This document shows, piece by piece, positions 31,054 through 39,362 of a DNA stretch of 39,872 bases. Each line of letters begins with the position of its first letter. The stretch's first letter is position 1. Source of the DNA: Bacteroidota bacterium (GTDB lineage: Bacteria; Bacteroidota; Bacteroidia; Bacteroidales; Dysgonomonadaceae); the NCBI GenBank assembly GCA_023388315.1, contig JAEWGM010000014.1, forward strand, positions 1 through 39,872, in the 5' to 3' direction. The translations under genes and the position numbers were made by a program. Below the pieces are notes generated by a model. The model was not told where the DNA came from and did not search any database. It worked only from the letters and a program-made list of their open reading frames with translations.

Positions 31054-32802
31054 ATGGAGACACAGCTATTTATCTACATCTTAAAGGTAAACATTTCGTT
31101 AGCAATACTTTACCTGCTGTATGCGGTTATGTTCAGGAAAGACACCTTTATTGGGTTGCGGCGGGGATTTTTTCTCACAGCCATTACCTTTTCGCTTCTC
31201 TATCCGCTTTTTACCGTCAACGCGTTAAGCGATGTTTTCACGTTTGAACCCGCCACAAACGGAACGTACGCTACTGTGATGTTTGAAGAACCCACAGCAG
31301 CCGTTGTGGTGGACAACGATGCGGCGCAAACAGCCATTCTCTGGCAGAAACTCTTGATGTGGAGCATCGCTGGCGGAACCATTTTCTTTGCCTTGCGCTT
31401 TGCGTGGCAACTGCTATCCGTGCTTCGGGTTAAGCGTAGATGCAAAAGCCGACAGGTTTCGGGCACAACCGTTTACCATCTGCCGGCGGAAATAATGCCT
31501 TTTTCGTTCTTCGGTTGGATTTTTATCAACGCCGAAACGCATTCCGAAGAAGAACTCAAACAAATCATCCTGCACGAACAAACCCATGCCCGCCAATGGC
31601 ATTCCGTGGATATCCTGCTTGCCGAAATGCTGTGCATCTTCTTTTGGTGGAACCCAGTGGTGTGGCTGATGAAAAGAGAAATGGCCATGAACTTGGAGTA
31701 TTTGGCAGATTACGGCGTGTTGCGCCAAGGCGTGAACAGCCGCGAATATCAATACCATCTTTTACGATTGACTTATCATGAAACTGCAGTTCAGATAGTA
31801 AATAATTTCAATGTATCACAACTAAAACAACGAATTATGATGATGAACAAAACAAAATCGCCGGTGCAAAAGCTGGCAAAATATGTGCTCATATTTCCGT
31901 TGATGTTTCTTCTGATAACCATAAACAGTTGCACCAACAAAGAGAAAAGCACCAATGAAGATGACATCGCTTTGGCGCAAACCGCCGAGCCGGTGGATGA
32001 AACGCCCGTGGCGCCCGTAGATACCGGCGAGGTGTATGTGGTGGTGGAAGACCAGCCAACATTCCCCGGTGGCAATGCCGCGATGATAAAGTTTTTGAAC
32101 GAAACCATTAAATATCCTGTTGAAGCGCAAGAAAAAGACATTCAAGGAAGGGTAATTACCAATTTTATCGTGGAAAAAGACGGCCGCATAACCGATGTGC
32201 AAGTAGTGAGAAGCATAGACCCACTTTTAGACAAAGAGGCGGTTCGCGTTATACAATCTATGCCCAACTGGGAGCCCGGCGCACAACGCGGCGAAAACGT
32301 GAGGGTGAGGTTTACGTTGCCCGTGGTTTTTCGTTTGCAAGGCGATGACAAAAAAGCTTCAGGAACGCCGCCACCTCCGCCTCCACCGCCACCTCACCCG
32401 GATGATGTTTCCGGCACACCTCCTCCACCTCCGCCTCCACCACCCTCATACCACAAAAGCGAAGAAGAACTAAAAAATACGAACGAGGTTTTTGTAGTGG
32501 TGGAAACTCAACCTGAATTTCCGCAAGGAAACGCGGCTCTGATGAGATTCCTAAGCGATAATATTGAGTATCCGAGTGAAGCGCAGGAAAACGGCATTCA
32601 AGGACGAGTAATTACCAATTTTGTGGTGGAAAAAGACGGCAGTATTAGCGACGTACAAGTTGTTCGCGCCGTTAATCCGCTTTTGGATGCCGAAGCCATC
32701 CGAGTGATTAAAACAATGCCCAATTGGAAACCCGGTACACTAAAAGGGCAACCAGTAAGGACACGGTTTACGCTTCCCGTGGTATTTAGGTTACAACCAT
32801 AA
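31054..32802 (+). CDS. M56 (BlaR1-type) membrane peptidase with two TonB C-terminal domains
   Basis: A 582-residue protein. Membrane helices are at about 5-23, 38-55, 100-125 and 277-291. The zinc peptidase site HEQTH (174-178) is intact, with NLEYLAD downstream supplying a probable third ligand. After the last helix come two TonB C-terminal domains (about 328-428 and 478-580), each with the FPxGNAAxxxFLxxxIxYPxEAQ and QGRVITNFxVEKDGxIxDVQVVR pattern and ending FTLPVVFRLQ. Between them are two runs of nine prolines in GT-P9 repeats (437-464). There is no penicillin-binding sensor domain, so a beta-lactam is not the obvious signal. The likely job is to sense an envelope state and inactivate the BlaI-type repressor encoded just upstream. 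Confidence 0.9.
   Translation: METQLFIYILKVNISLAILYLLYAVMFRKDTFIGLRRGFFLTAITFSLLYPLFTVNALSDVFTFEPATNGTYATVMFEEPTAAVVVDNDAAQTAILWQKLLMWSIAGGTIFFALRFAWQLLSVLRVKRRCKSRQVSGTTVYHLPAEIMPFSFFGWIFINAETHSEEELKQIILHEQTHARQWHSVDILLAEMLCIFFWWNPVVWLMKREMAMNLEYLADYGVLRQGVNSREYQYHLLRLTYHETAVQIVNNFNVSQLKQRIMMMNKTKSPVQKLAKYVLIFPLMFLLITINSCTNKEKSTNEDDIALAQTAEPVDETPVAPVDTGEVYVVVEDQPTFPGGNAAMIKFLNETIKYPVEAQEKDIQGRVITNFIVEKDGRITDVQVVRSIDPLLDKEAVRVIQSMPNWEPGAQRGENVRVRFTLPVVFRLQGDDKKASGTPPPPPPPPPHPDDVSGTPPPPPPPPPSYHKSEEELKNTNEVFVVVETQPEFPQGNAALMRFLSDNIEYPSEAQENGIQGRVITNFVVEKDGSISDVQVVRAVNPLLDAEAIRVIKTMPNWKPGTLKGQPVRTRFTLPVVFRLQP
32362..32445 (+). repeat. Duplicated polyproline linker
   Basis: Two in-frame copies of a GT-P9 coding unit, separated by HPDDVSG and using mixed CCN codons. 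They form a stiff extended spacer between the two TonB domains. Confidence 0.85.
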
Positions 32803-33308
32803 CGTTTAAGAAACTTATAAATAAAATCGCTATTAATGAGTATCCGCAAAGTGTCAGGTGTTCTTTATTAACTACGTCTTTCAAGACGGAGGTGGAGAAT
32901 ATGTCTCTTAACCCGGACTTTAGTCCTAAAAAAATCATGGCTAAAGCCTTTGTGAGACTTATTACGAATCTCCGCTTTAGCGGAGTTATTAGAATGCTTT
33001 GAGAATATCACATAATTTAACGATGAAAGAATTCCGACACCGGTATCCGCGCCGAGAATGATGAAGTAATTTATTTCAGATGTATAAATACGCGCATCTA
33101 TTACCACAAGTTTCAACTCGTGGGCAAAACGGCGCCGAAAGTGGGCTTTAGCCCAAGATTATTTAAATTTTGGCTAAAGCCGGTTGAATTCTCCAACTAT
33201 GATCCACGCCCTAAAGAGACGTGGCAATTGATTAGGACGTTTTGAGAATATTCACATTAAATTATTTATTTCAGATTTGCACTTTCGTATTACTTATCAC
33301 TCATAAAA
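32803..33308. repeat. Intergenic hairpin cluster with TTTA/TAAA loops between the two peptidase genes
   Basis: No gene is evident. Small hairpins with different stems share a TTTA or TAAA loop: GGAC-TTTA-GTCC (32915-32926), GGC-TAAA-GCC (32939-32948), CTCCGC-TTTA-GCGGAG (32970-32985), GGGC-TTTA-GCCC (33143-33154) and GGC-TAAA-GCC (33172-33181). CCACG/CGTGG arms (33204-33208, 33220-33224) surround CCCTAAAGAGA. CGTCTT-TC-AAGACG (32875-32888) is a further stem. A direct repeat, TTTGAGAATATCACAT at about 32998 and TTTGAGAATATTCACAT at about 33241, plus a shared TTTATTTCAGAT, suggests partial duplication. No strong promoter for the second peptidase gene is seen. Confidence 0.75.
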
Positions 33309-36011
33309 ATGGAAACACTGATTGCATACATCCTACAAGTGAACATCGCGCTGGTATTCTTTTACCTGCTCTACATCCTTTTCTTGAAAAAAGACACGTT
33401 TTTTGCTCTCAGACGATATTATTTTCTGTGTGCAATCGTGTTTTCGTTTGCCTATCCTTTTGTGTCTGTTCCGGCGTTGAGCGGTATCTTCTCTTTTGAG
33501 AAACAGGTGGAATACACGGCCCACGCTTTCGTGGAAGAACCCACGTTCGCGGTGGTGGTTGCCGATGATATTCCCCTTGCAGAACCCGTGAAAACGGTGG
33601 AAATTCCTTGGAAAAAGATACTTGTTTACACCCTTTCTGGCGGCGTGTTGTTTTTCTCTATCCGCTTTTTGTGGCAATTGGCGGGCATTCTCTACATCAA
33701 ACGCCGAAGCACGCGCAGCGAAATTTATGGCGCCCACGTATTTAATTTACAGCGGGAAATTACGCCGTTCTCTTTCTTTAAGTGGATTTTTATCCATATC
33801 AATTCCCATTCCGAGGCGGAGCTCAAACAAATTTTATTGCACGAGCAAACCCACGCGCGCCAATGGCATTCCGCCGATGTGTTGCTATCGGAGTTTCTGT
33901 GCATCTTCTTTTGGTGGAACCCCGCCGTTTGGTTGATGAAACGCGAAATTGCCATCAACCTAGAATACTTAGCCGACAACGATGTCATTCGCCACGGCGT
34001 GAATTGCCGCGATTATCAATACCATTTGTTGCGCTTAACCTATAACCGGCCGACAACACAATTGGTCAACAATTTTAATGTATCACCTTTAAAACAACGA
34101 ATAATGATGATGAATAAAACCAAATCGCCGGCACGGAAGCTGGCAAAATACTTAGCCTTTCTGCCCATGGCACTCTTGCTCATCACTGCCAACAGCGTAT
34201 ATGCGCAAGACAAAAAAGGCAACGATATCCTTATTGAAGCCGATAAACTTCCGGAATTTCCCGGCGGAAACAGCGCCTTTATGAAATACCTTGCCGATGG
34301 CATTACATATCCCGCCAAGGCCATCGAAAACAACGAACAAGGAAGGGTCATCGCTAACTTTGTGGTGGAAAAAGACGGCAGCATCTCCAATGTAAAAGTC
34401 ATTCGGGGCGTCACCTCGGCACTCGATGCCGAAGCCGTGAGGTTGTTAAATTCCATGCCCAACTGGCAACCCGGCGAACACCAAAATCAACCCGCGAGGG
34501 TGCGGTTTACGTTGCCTGTGGTGTTCAGGCTGCAAGGCGATAATGTGCCGGCAAGCAGCAGCCCCGCAACGCCGGTTTCGGCCGACGCCGACGAAAAAGG
34601 AAAAATGTTGGACGAAGTTGTGGTGGTAGCTTACAGTGGAGGCACAAAACCAATTCCCGCATCGGATGAATCAAACGGAGATGAACTTTTTGTGGTGGTG
34701 GAAAACCAACCGGAATATCCGGGTGGAAATGAGGCATTAAATAAATACATTTCCGACAGCTTGCGATACCCCGCCGTGGCAAAAGAAAACGGCATTCAGG
34801 GGCGTGTAATCACCAATTTTGTGGTAGAAACGGACGGGAGCATAGCTGATGTTGAAATCGTGCGTGGTGTTGACCCTGCATTGGATAAAGAAGCAGCGCG
34901 CCTTATCGCCGCTATGCCAAAGTGGAAACCCGGCACACAACGCGACCAACCCGTGCGGGTGAGATTCACGTTACCCGTCAACTTTCGGTTATCAAACAAT
35001 CCTCCCACCGGTGAAACCAACAACGTGCAGCAGCAATCGAACAACGTACCATCAAAAGATGCGCCGGAAGAAATTTTCGTGGTGGTAGAAAATCAACCTC
35101 AGTTTCCCGGCGGCAATGCCGCGATGATGAAGTTCATTGGCGACAACGTGAAATACCCCAAAGAAGCGCACGAAAAAGGCATTCAAGGGCGAGTAATCAG
35201 CAATTTTGTGGTGATGAAAGACGGAAGCATCAGCGATGTGCAAATCGTTCGCGGCGTCGATCCGCTGCTGGATGCCGAGGCAATAAGGGTCCTTTCTTCT
35301 ATGCCAAAGTGGGATCCGGGTAAACAACGCGGCCAAGCGGTAAACGTTCGTTATACCTTGCCGGTGGTTTTCCGTTTAGATAAAAAAGAACCGAATGTGG
35401 CAGTGGAAAAACTGCAAACAACCGGAAAAATATCCGTGATGGCGCAAACTCAGCCACACGTTACCTTTCCCGGCGGACAGAACGCTTTCTTCAAACACAT
35501 GGCCGACAACGTGAGATATCCGGTGCGGGCACAAGAACAAAGCATACAGGGAATTATCTACACATCGTTTAACGTGGACAACAACGGAAAAGTGAGCAAC
35601 ATAAAAATAGAATCGGGCAGTGACGCCTTATTAAACAAAGAAGCCGTGCGTGTGATTGAAACCATGCCACAATGGACAAAAGACGGATCGGTGTTGGTAA
35701 CCGGAAAAATCACCGACCCCGATTCGAAACCGTTGCGCGGCGCTTCCATCATCCTGAAAGGTACCAGTACAGGCACCATATCCGATGCCGACGGCAATTT
35801 CAGCATCGCCGTTCCTTCAAAAGAAGGCGCTTTGTCTGTTTCTTATGTTGGATTGGAATCCGCGGAAATACCGCTATCGAACCTTAGAGCCCACACCGGA
35901 AACATGGAAGTGAAACTTCCGTTTGTCTTCCGTTTGCAGGGCGATAATACGCCGCCATACAGCGGCCCCACACCACACAACGCTATTGTGGTTGTCGGTT
36001 ACGGAAATTAA
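33309..36011 (+). CDS. M56 (BlaR1-type) membrane peptidase with four TonB domains, the last split by a carboxypeptidase-regulatory-like domain
   Basis: A 900-residue paralogue of the upstream peptidase. The N-terminal 300 residues have the same helices and an intact HEQTH (178-182). The LKQRIMMMNKTKSP segment is identical to that of its neighbour. Next come TonB C-terminal domains at about 312-408, 460-560 and 589-690. A fourth starts at about 716 and reaches VIETMPQW (782-789), then gives way to a CarboxypepD_reg-like beta domain (796-865, VTGKITDPDSKPLRGASI ... TISDADGNFSIAV), and resumes with the final strand KLPFVFRLQGDN. SusC/TonB-box-like strings, LDEVVVVAY (434-442) and IVVVGYG (893-899), lie in the linker and at the C terminus. 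It is probably an envelope sensor tied to TonB-dependent transport. The signal is unknown. Confidence 0.9.
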   Translation: METLIAYILQVNIALVFFYLLYILFLKKDTFFALRRYYFLCAIVFSFAYPFVSVPALSGIFSFEKQVEYTAHAFVEEPTFAVVVADDIPLAEPVKTVEIPWKKILVYTLSGGVLFFSIRFLWQLAGILYIKRRSTRSEIYGAHVFNLQREITPFSFFKWIFIHINSHSEAELKQILLHEQTHARQWHSADVLLSEFLCIFFWWNPAVWLMKREIAINLEYLADNDVIRHGVNCRDYQYHLLRLTYNRPTTQLVNNFNVSPLKQRIMMMNKTKSPARKLAKYLAFLPMALLLITANSVYAQDKKGNDILIEADKLPEFPGGNSAFMKYLADGITYPAKAIENNEQGRVIANFVVEKDGSISNVKVIRGVTSALDAEAVRLLNSMPNWQPGEHQNQPARVRFTLPVVFRLQGDNVPASSSPATPVSADADEKGKMLDEVVVVAYSGGTKPIPASDESNGDELFVVVENQPEYPGGNEALNKYISDSLRYPAVAKENGIQGRVITNFVVETDGSIADVEIVRGVDPALDKEAARLIAAMPKWKPGTQRDQPVRVRFTLPVNFRLSNNPPTGETNNVQQQSNNVPSKDAPEEIFVVVENQPQFPGGNAAMMKFIGDNVKYPKEAHEKGIQGRVISNFVVMKDGSISDVQIVRGVDPLLDAEAIRVLSSMPKWDPGKQRGQAVNVRYTLPVVFRLDKKEPNVAVEKLQTTGKISVMAQTQPHVTFPGGQNAFFKHMADNVRYPVRAQEQSIQGIIYTSFNVDNNGKVSNIKIESGSDALLNKEAVRVIETMPQWTKDGSVLVTGKITDPDSKPLRGASIILKGTSTGTISDADGNFSIAVPSKEGALSVSYVGLESAEIPLSNLRAHTGNMEVKLPFVFRLQGDNTPPYSGPTPHNAIVVVGYGN

Positions 36012-36034
36012 TCAATCTTGTTGTTAACCCTTGT

Positions 36035-36078
36035 GTGAAACCGGAGAAAGTTTTACGCTTGCTTTCTCCGGTTTTCAC
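36035..36078 (+). terminator. Hairpin after the second peptidase gene
   Basis: GTGAAACCGGAGAAAG (36035-36050) pairs with CTTTCTCCGG and TTTTCAC (36062-36078) with one bulged base and an 11-base loop. The T run lies inside the 3' arm and no further T tract follows, so termination may be partial. The next gene starts only 15 bases later. Confidence 0.65.
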
Positions 36079-36092
36079 GAAAATTGACTCTT

Positions 36093-37388
36093 ATGAAAAC
36101 CCGTTTTGCCATCCTGTTATTTTTTCTCACCGCGTGGGTTTACGCGTCGGCACAAGCGCCCAACGCCAAGGAGCTGATGAGCCAATTTCGCTACAAAGAA
36201 GCCGTTGAGTGGCTCAATGATCAGCCCGAAACCGCAGAAAACCTGCTGCTAAAAGCTGAAAGCTACGAAAAACTGTATGATTATCCCGCGGCGATCGCGG
36301 CCTACGAAACAGTATTTGCGCAAGACACCACCCAGCTACCGATTATTATTTCGTTAGCCGAAACGTATTATCTGGCAGGCGATTCGGAAGCATCGTTGCG
36401 CTATTGGACAAAAGCACTGCAGCATTCGCCCGACAACGTGTATCTGAAAACCAAAAAAGCCGTAGCGCACTATCGCACAAGCGACTGGAAAGGAACCATT
36501 GAAAGCGCCAAAAAAGTATTTGAAACCGACTCCGTTCCCATGCTATTGAGAATGACGGGCGACGCGAACCTGAATTTGCTTCAGGGCGACTCCGCCCTAT
36601 TTTATTACACCAAAGCAATTGAGAAAAACCCGGCCGACCACCTTGCCGTGCATAAACTGGCCAACGTGTATTATTCCGCCAAATTATACGATGAAGCCAT
36701 TGAAATAACCGATAATTACTTGCAAAACATCAATCCCAACCGCAAAACAGTCGGCCAACTCAACGGAATGGCGCATTATTCTGCGGGAAATTACAAAAAA
36801 GCCATTGACAGGCTCACAAAAAACACGGAATTGGGAGACAGCACCTACTCCACCTCTTATTTTTTGGGAATGAGCTATTATGCTTCGAAATTATATTTTT
36901 ATTCCGTCCCTTGGCTGGAAAAAGCCTATTTGATAAACAACAACGACATAAACCTTTTGTACTATTACGGCACCGCGCTTTCACGCACTTACGACCGAAA
37001 AAAAGGCATAGAAATATTACAGGAAGGCATGAGCAAGATTGAAACGTTCATGGAAATGCGTTACGATTTTCACCTTTCGTTTGCCGGCGCTTACCTTGCT
37101 TCGGGCAACCACGCCAAAGCAGCGGAGCATTATAAATTGGCTTTGGCCCTCCAACCCGACCAAACACCCTTGTTATACAATATCGCGCATACATACGATA
37201 TGGCCAAAGATTATAAAAACGCCATCGATTATTACGAGCGTTTCCTGAAAACAAAGCCCAAAGATTTGGACGCGAGCAAACCCATCGACCCGCACGGAAA
37301 CGAAAAAATGGATACCGAAGAAGCGTATTACCGCATGACGTTCAAACGCGTTTCCGAGTTAAAAGAAGAGTTGTTTTTTAAACGATAG
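36093..37388 (+). CDS. Exported tetratricopeptide repeat protein
   Basis: A 431-residue protein from ATG 36093. A TTG nine bases upstream is not needed. The signal peptide is MKTRFAILLFFLTAWVYASAQ. The rest is a superhelix of TPR-like units with typical A/Y spacing, for example YPAAIAAYETVFAQD, ALFYYTKAIEKNP, YDEAIEITDNYLQNINP, AAEHYKLALALQPDQTPLLYNIAHTY and YKNAIDYYERFLKTKPKDLD. It is a periplasmic or surface scaffold with no catalytic motif. It follows the peptidase operon closely and may be read from the same transcript through the weak hairpin. Confidence 0.88.
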   Translation: MKTRFAILLFFLTAWVYASAQAPNAKELMSQFRYKEAVEWLNDQPETAENLLLKAESYEKLYDYPAAIAAYETVFAQDTTQLPIIISLAETYYLAGDSEASLRYWTKALQHSPDNVYLKTKKAVAHYRTSDWKGTIESAKKVFETDSVPMLLRMTGDANLNLLQGDSALFYYTKAIEKNPADHLAVHKLANVYYSAKLYDEAIEITDNYLQNINPNRKTVGQLNGMAHYSAGNYKKAIDRLTKNTELGDSTYSTSYFLGMSYYASKLYFYSVPWLEKAYLINNNDINLLYYYGTALSRTYDRKKGIEILQEGMSKIETFMEMRYDFHLSFAGAYLASGNHAKAAEHYKLALALQPDQTPLLYNIAHTYDMAKDYKNAIDYYERFLKTKPKDLDASKPIDPHGNEKMDTEEAYYRMTFKRVSELKEELFFKR

Positions 37389-37404
37389 AAAAGGCGCGAA
37401 GCGT

Positions 37405-39255
37405 TTAAAACGGGAAAAAAACCGGCAACACAACAACCATCAACACAATGTAGATAAGTTGCAACGGCAAGCCCACTTTCAAGTAATCCATAAACGTGTA
37501 GCGGCCGGCCGACATTACCATGGCGTTGGGCGGTGTGGAAAACGGGCTGGCCAAACACATACTGGCAGCAACCGCCACGCCAATTAAAAACGGATACGGA
37601 TTCACACCCGATGTTTCGGCCGCTTGCAACGCGATGGGCGCGAACAAAACGGCCGTTGCCGTATTGCTGATAAACATGGTGAGAGTGGAAGTTGCCAGCA
37701 GCAAACCCGCTAAAATGGCGTAAGGGCCATAACTCCCCAGCGTGTCCACAATGCTGTTGGTCACCACAGCCGATGCGCCCGTTTTTTCCATTGCCGTGGC
37801 AAGCGGAATCATAGCGGCAAACAAAATAACACTTTCCCAATTGATGTTTTTATACGCGTCTTTCACCGTGCGGAAACAGCCTGTGATAATCATTGCCACC
37901 GCGGCGGTAAGCACGGCAATTACCGGAGGAACCATGTTTAGCACCATGGCCAGCACCATTAACACCATAATTATTCCGGCTACGGGCGCTTTGTGATCGA
38001 GCGTAATTTTCGACGCTTCGGCCGTAGGCTGCCCAATTACCACAATTTCAGATTCCATTCTACTGAGGCGGTCAATATCTTCCCACGATCCCTGCACGAG
38101 AAGCATATCGCCCGATTGCATTTTCTCGTCTTTCACATTGTGCAAAATGTGTTGATTCTGGCGCTGGATGCCCATAATGTTCACATTATAGTTTTGCCGA
38201 AAACCGGAGTCTTTTACCACTGTTCCGTTTAATCGGGAATTGGAGAGAAGCACCACTTCCGCCATCCCGATTTCATCGAATTTGAGTTTGCCCGAAAAAG
38301 CGGGTTTATGCATTCCTTCTTCGTGGCGCTCATCAACATAGCGGAGTTTGTTTTCGGTTACAAAACGATGAATATTCTCAAAATTGCCAATCAAGAAAAT
38401 AGAATCCTCTTCGGTGAGCACCGTATTGGCATCGGGTAAGCGTTGCGATATGGATTTCACAAGCGGGTTGTGGTTTTTCTTTCGGATTTCGGTAATTACA
38501 ACACCGTATTTTTTTGTTATATCGAGCTTGGAAAGCGGAATTCCGATGATGGGTGTGTGTTTTCCGATTTTCACGCGATAAAGGTTTTCCGTTAAATGAT
38601 AATCCACCGCCAGTTGCTCAGGAGTTTTCACGGTGGTTTGCCCATCGGTGATGTTTTTTTTATTGTTCAATGTTTTGGTGAGTGGCCATAGCAGCAAAAT
38701 TCCGGCAACCAACAGTGTTAACCCCACGGGAAGTGTCGTGAAAAAACCGAAGCCGCTGTATCCGGCTTCCACCAATTGGTTATGCATAATTAAAATGGGC
38801 GGTGTGCCAATTAACGTCATCATTCCGCCGATACTGCTGGCATAGGCCATGGGCATTAATAACCTACGCACGTTGATATTCGATTTAGTGGCCATACTCA
38901 CCACAATGGGCATCAGTAACGCCACGGTTCCCGTATTGCTCAAAAAAGACCCAATGAACGATGTGACCAACATGAGCAAAATAAACAATTTCAATGTGTT
39001 GTCGCCCGCCAGTTTTAGTAATCCCGTACTAACGGACGAGGCCAATCCGGTTTGAAAAATGGCGCCCCCCACAATAAACAGTCCGGCAATCATAATAACA
39101 ATGGGATTGGAAAAGCCGGCCAACGCTTCTTGCGGCGTTAACACTTTGGTAAGCACCAACGCCAACAACGAACACATGGCCACCATATCCGAACGAATTT
39201 TACCCCAAACAAACAATGCCGCTGTGGCAATTAAAACAATAACGGTAATGGTCAT
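37405..39255 (-). CDS. SLC13/DASS-type anion transporter with two RCK_C (TrkA-C) domains
   Basis: A 616-residue transporter. Two sets of membrane helices (about 1-190 and 425-616) each carry an SNT re-entrant motif, SNTGTVALLMP (105-115) and SNTATAVLFAPIA in the second half, as in sodium-coupled dicarboxylate, sulfate or citrate carriers. Two RCK_C domains (about 215-300 and 310-400) lie in the cytoplasmic loop, with GIPLSKLDI, EDSIFLIG and SGDMLLVQG motifs, and may sense a ligand. The substrate is not determinable. Sulfate or an organic acid is typical of this loop-containing group. A TATCTTCG box (39280-39287 on the plus strand, reversed) is a weak promoter candidate. Confidence 0.88.
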   Translation of the reverse strand: MTITVIVLIATAALFVWGKIRSDMVAMCSLLALVLTKVLTPQEALAGFSNPIVIMIAGLFIVGGAIFQTGLASSVSTGLLKLAGDNTLKLFILLMLVTSFIGSFLSNTGTVALLMPIVVSMATKSNINVRRLLMPMAYASSIGGMMTLIGTPPILIMHNQLVEAGYSGFGFFTTLPVGLTLLVAGILLLWPLTKTLNNKKNITDGQTTVKTPEQLAVDYHLTENLYRVKIGKHTPIIGIPLSKLDITKKYGVVITEIRKKNHNPLVKSISQRLPDANTVLTEEDSIFLIGNFENIHRFVTENKLRYVDERHEEGMHKPAFSGKLKFDEIGMAEVVLLSNSRLNGTVVKDSGFRQNYNVNIMGIQRQNQHILHNVKDEKMQSGDMLLVQGSWEDIDRLSRMESEIVVIGQPTAEASKITLDHKAPVAGIIMVLMVLAMVLNMVPPVIAVLTAAVAMIITGCFRTVKDAYKNINWESVILFAAMIPLATAMEKTGASAVVTNSIVDTLGSYGPYAILAGLLLATSTLTMFISNTATAVLFAPIALQAAETSGVNPYPFLIGVAVAASMCLASPFSTPPNAMVMSAGRYTFMDYLKVGLPLQLIYIVLMVVVLPVFFPF

Positions 39256-39310
39256 AGCACGGTATGGATTTGAATAACACGAAGATACTAATTTTTAGTC
39301 TTTACCAAAT

Positions 39311-39341
39311 AAAAAAAAGGAACAAATACTTGCTCCTTTTT
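39311..39341 (-). terminator. Intrinsic terminator after the coiled-coil lipoprotein gene
   Basis: On the minus strand AAAAAGGA and TCCTTTTT flank a 12-base loop (GCAAGTATTTGT), followed by a T tract. It lies about 22 bases after the stop codon of the last gene. Confidence 0.8.
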
Positions 39342-39362
39342 ACTTTTTAATAATTTTTTCTC

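Noticed and set aside
31054..32802. Calling the first peptidase a beta-lactam sensor
   Set aside because: The penicillin-binding domain of BlaR1/MecR1 is absent. Only the peptidase core and TonB domains are present.
37328..37840. A 170-codon minus-strand frame at the 3' end of the transporter gene
   Set aside because: It overlaps the transporter in another frame and has a low-complexity composition.
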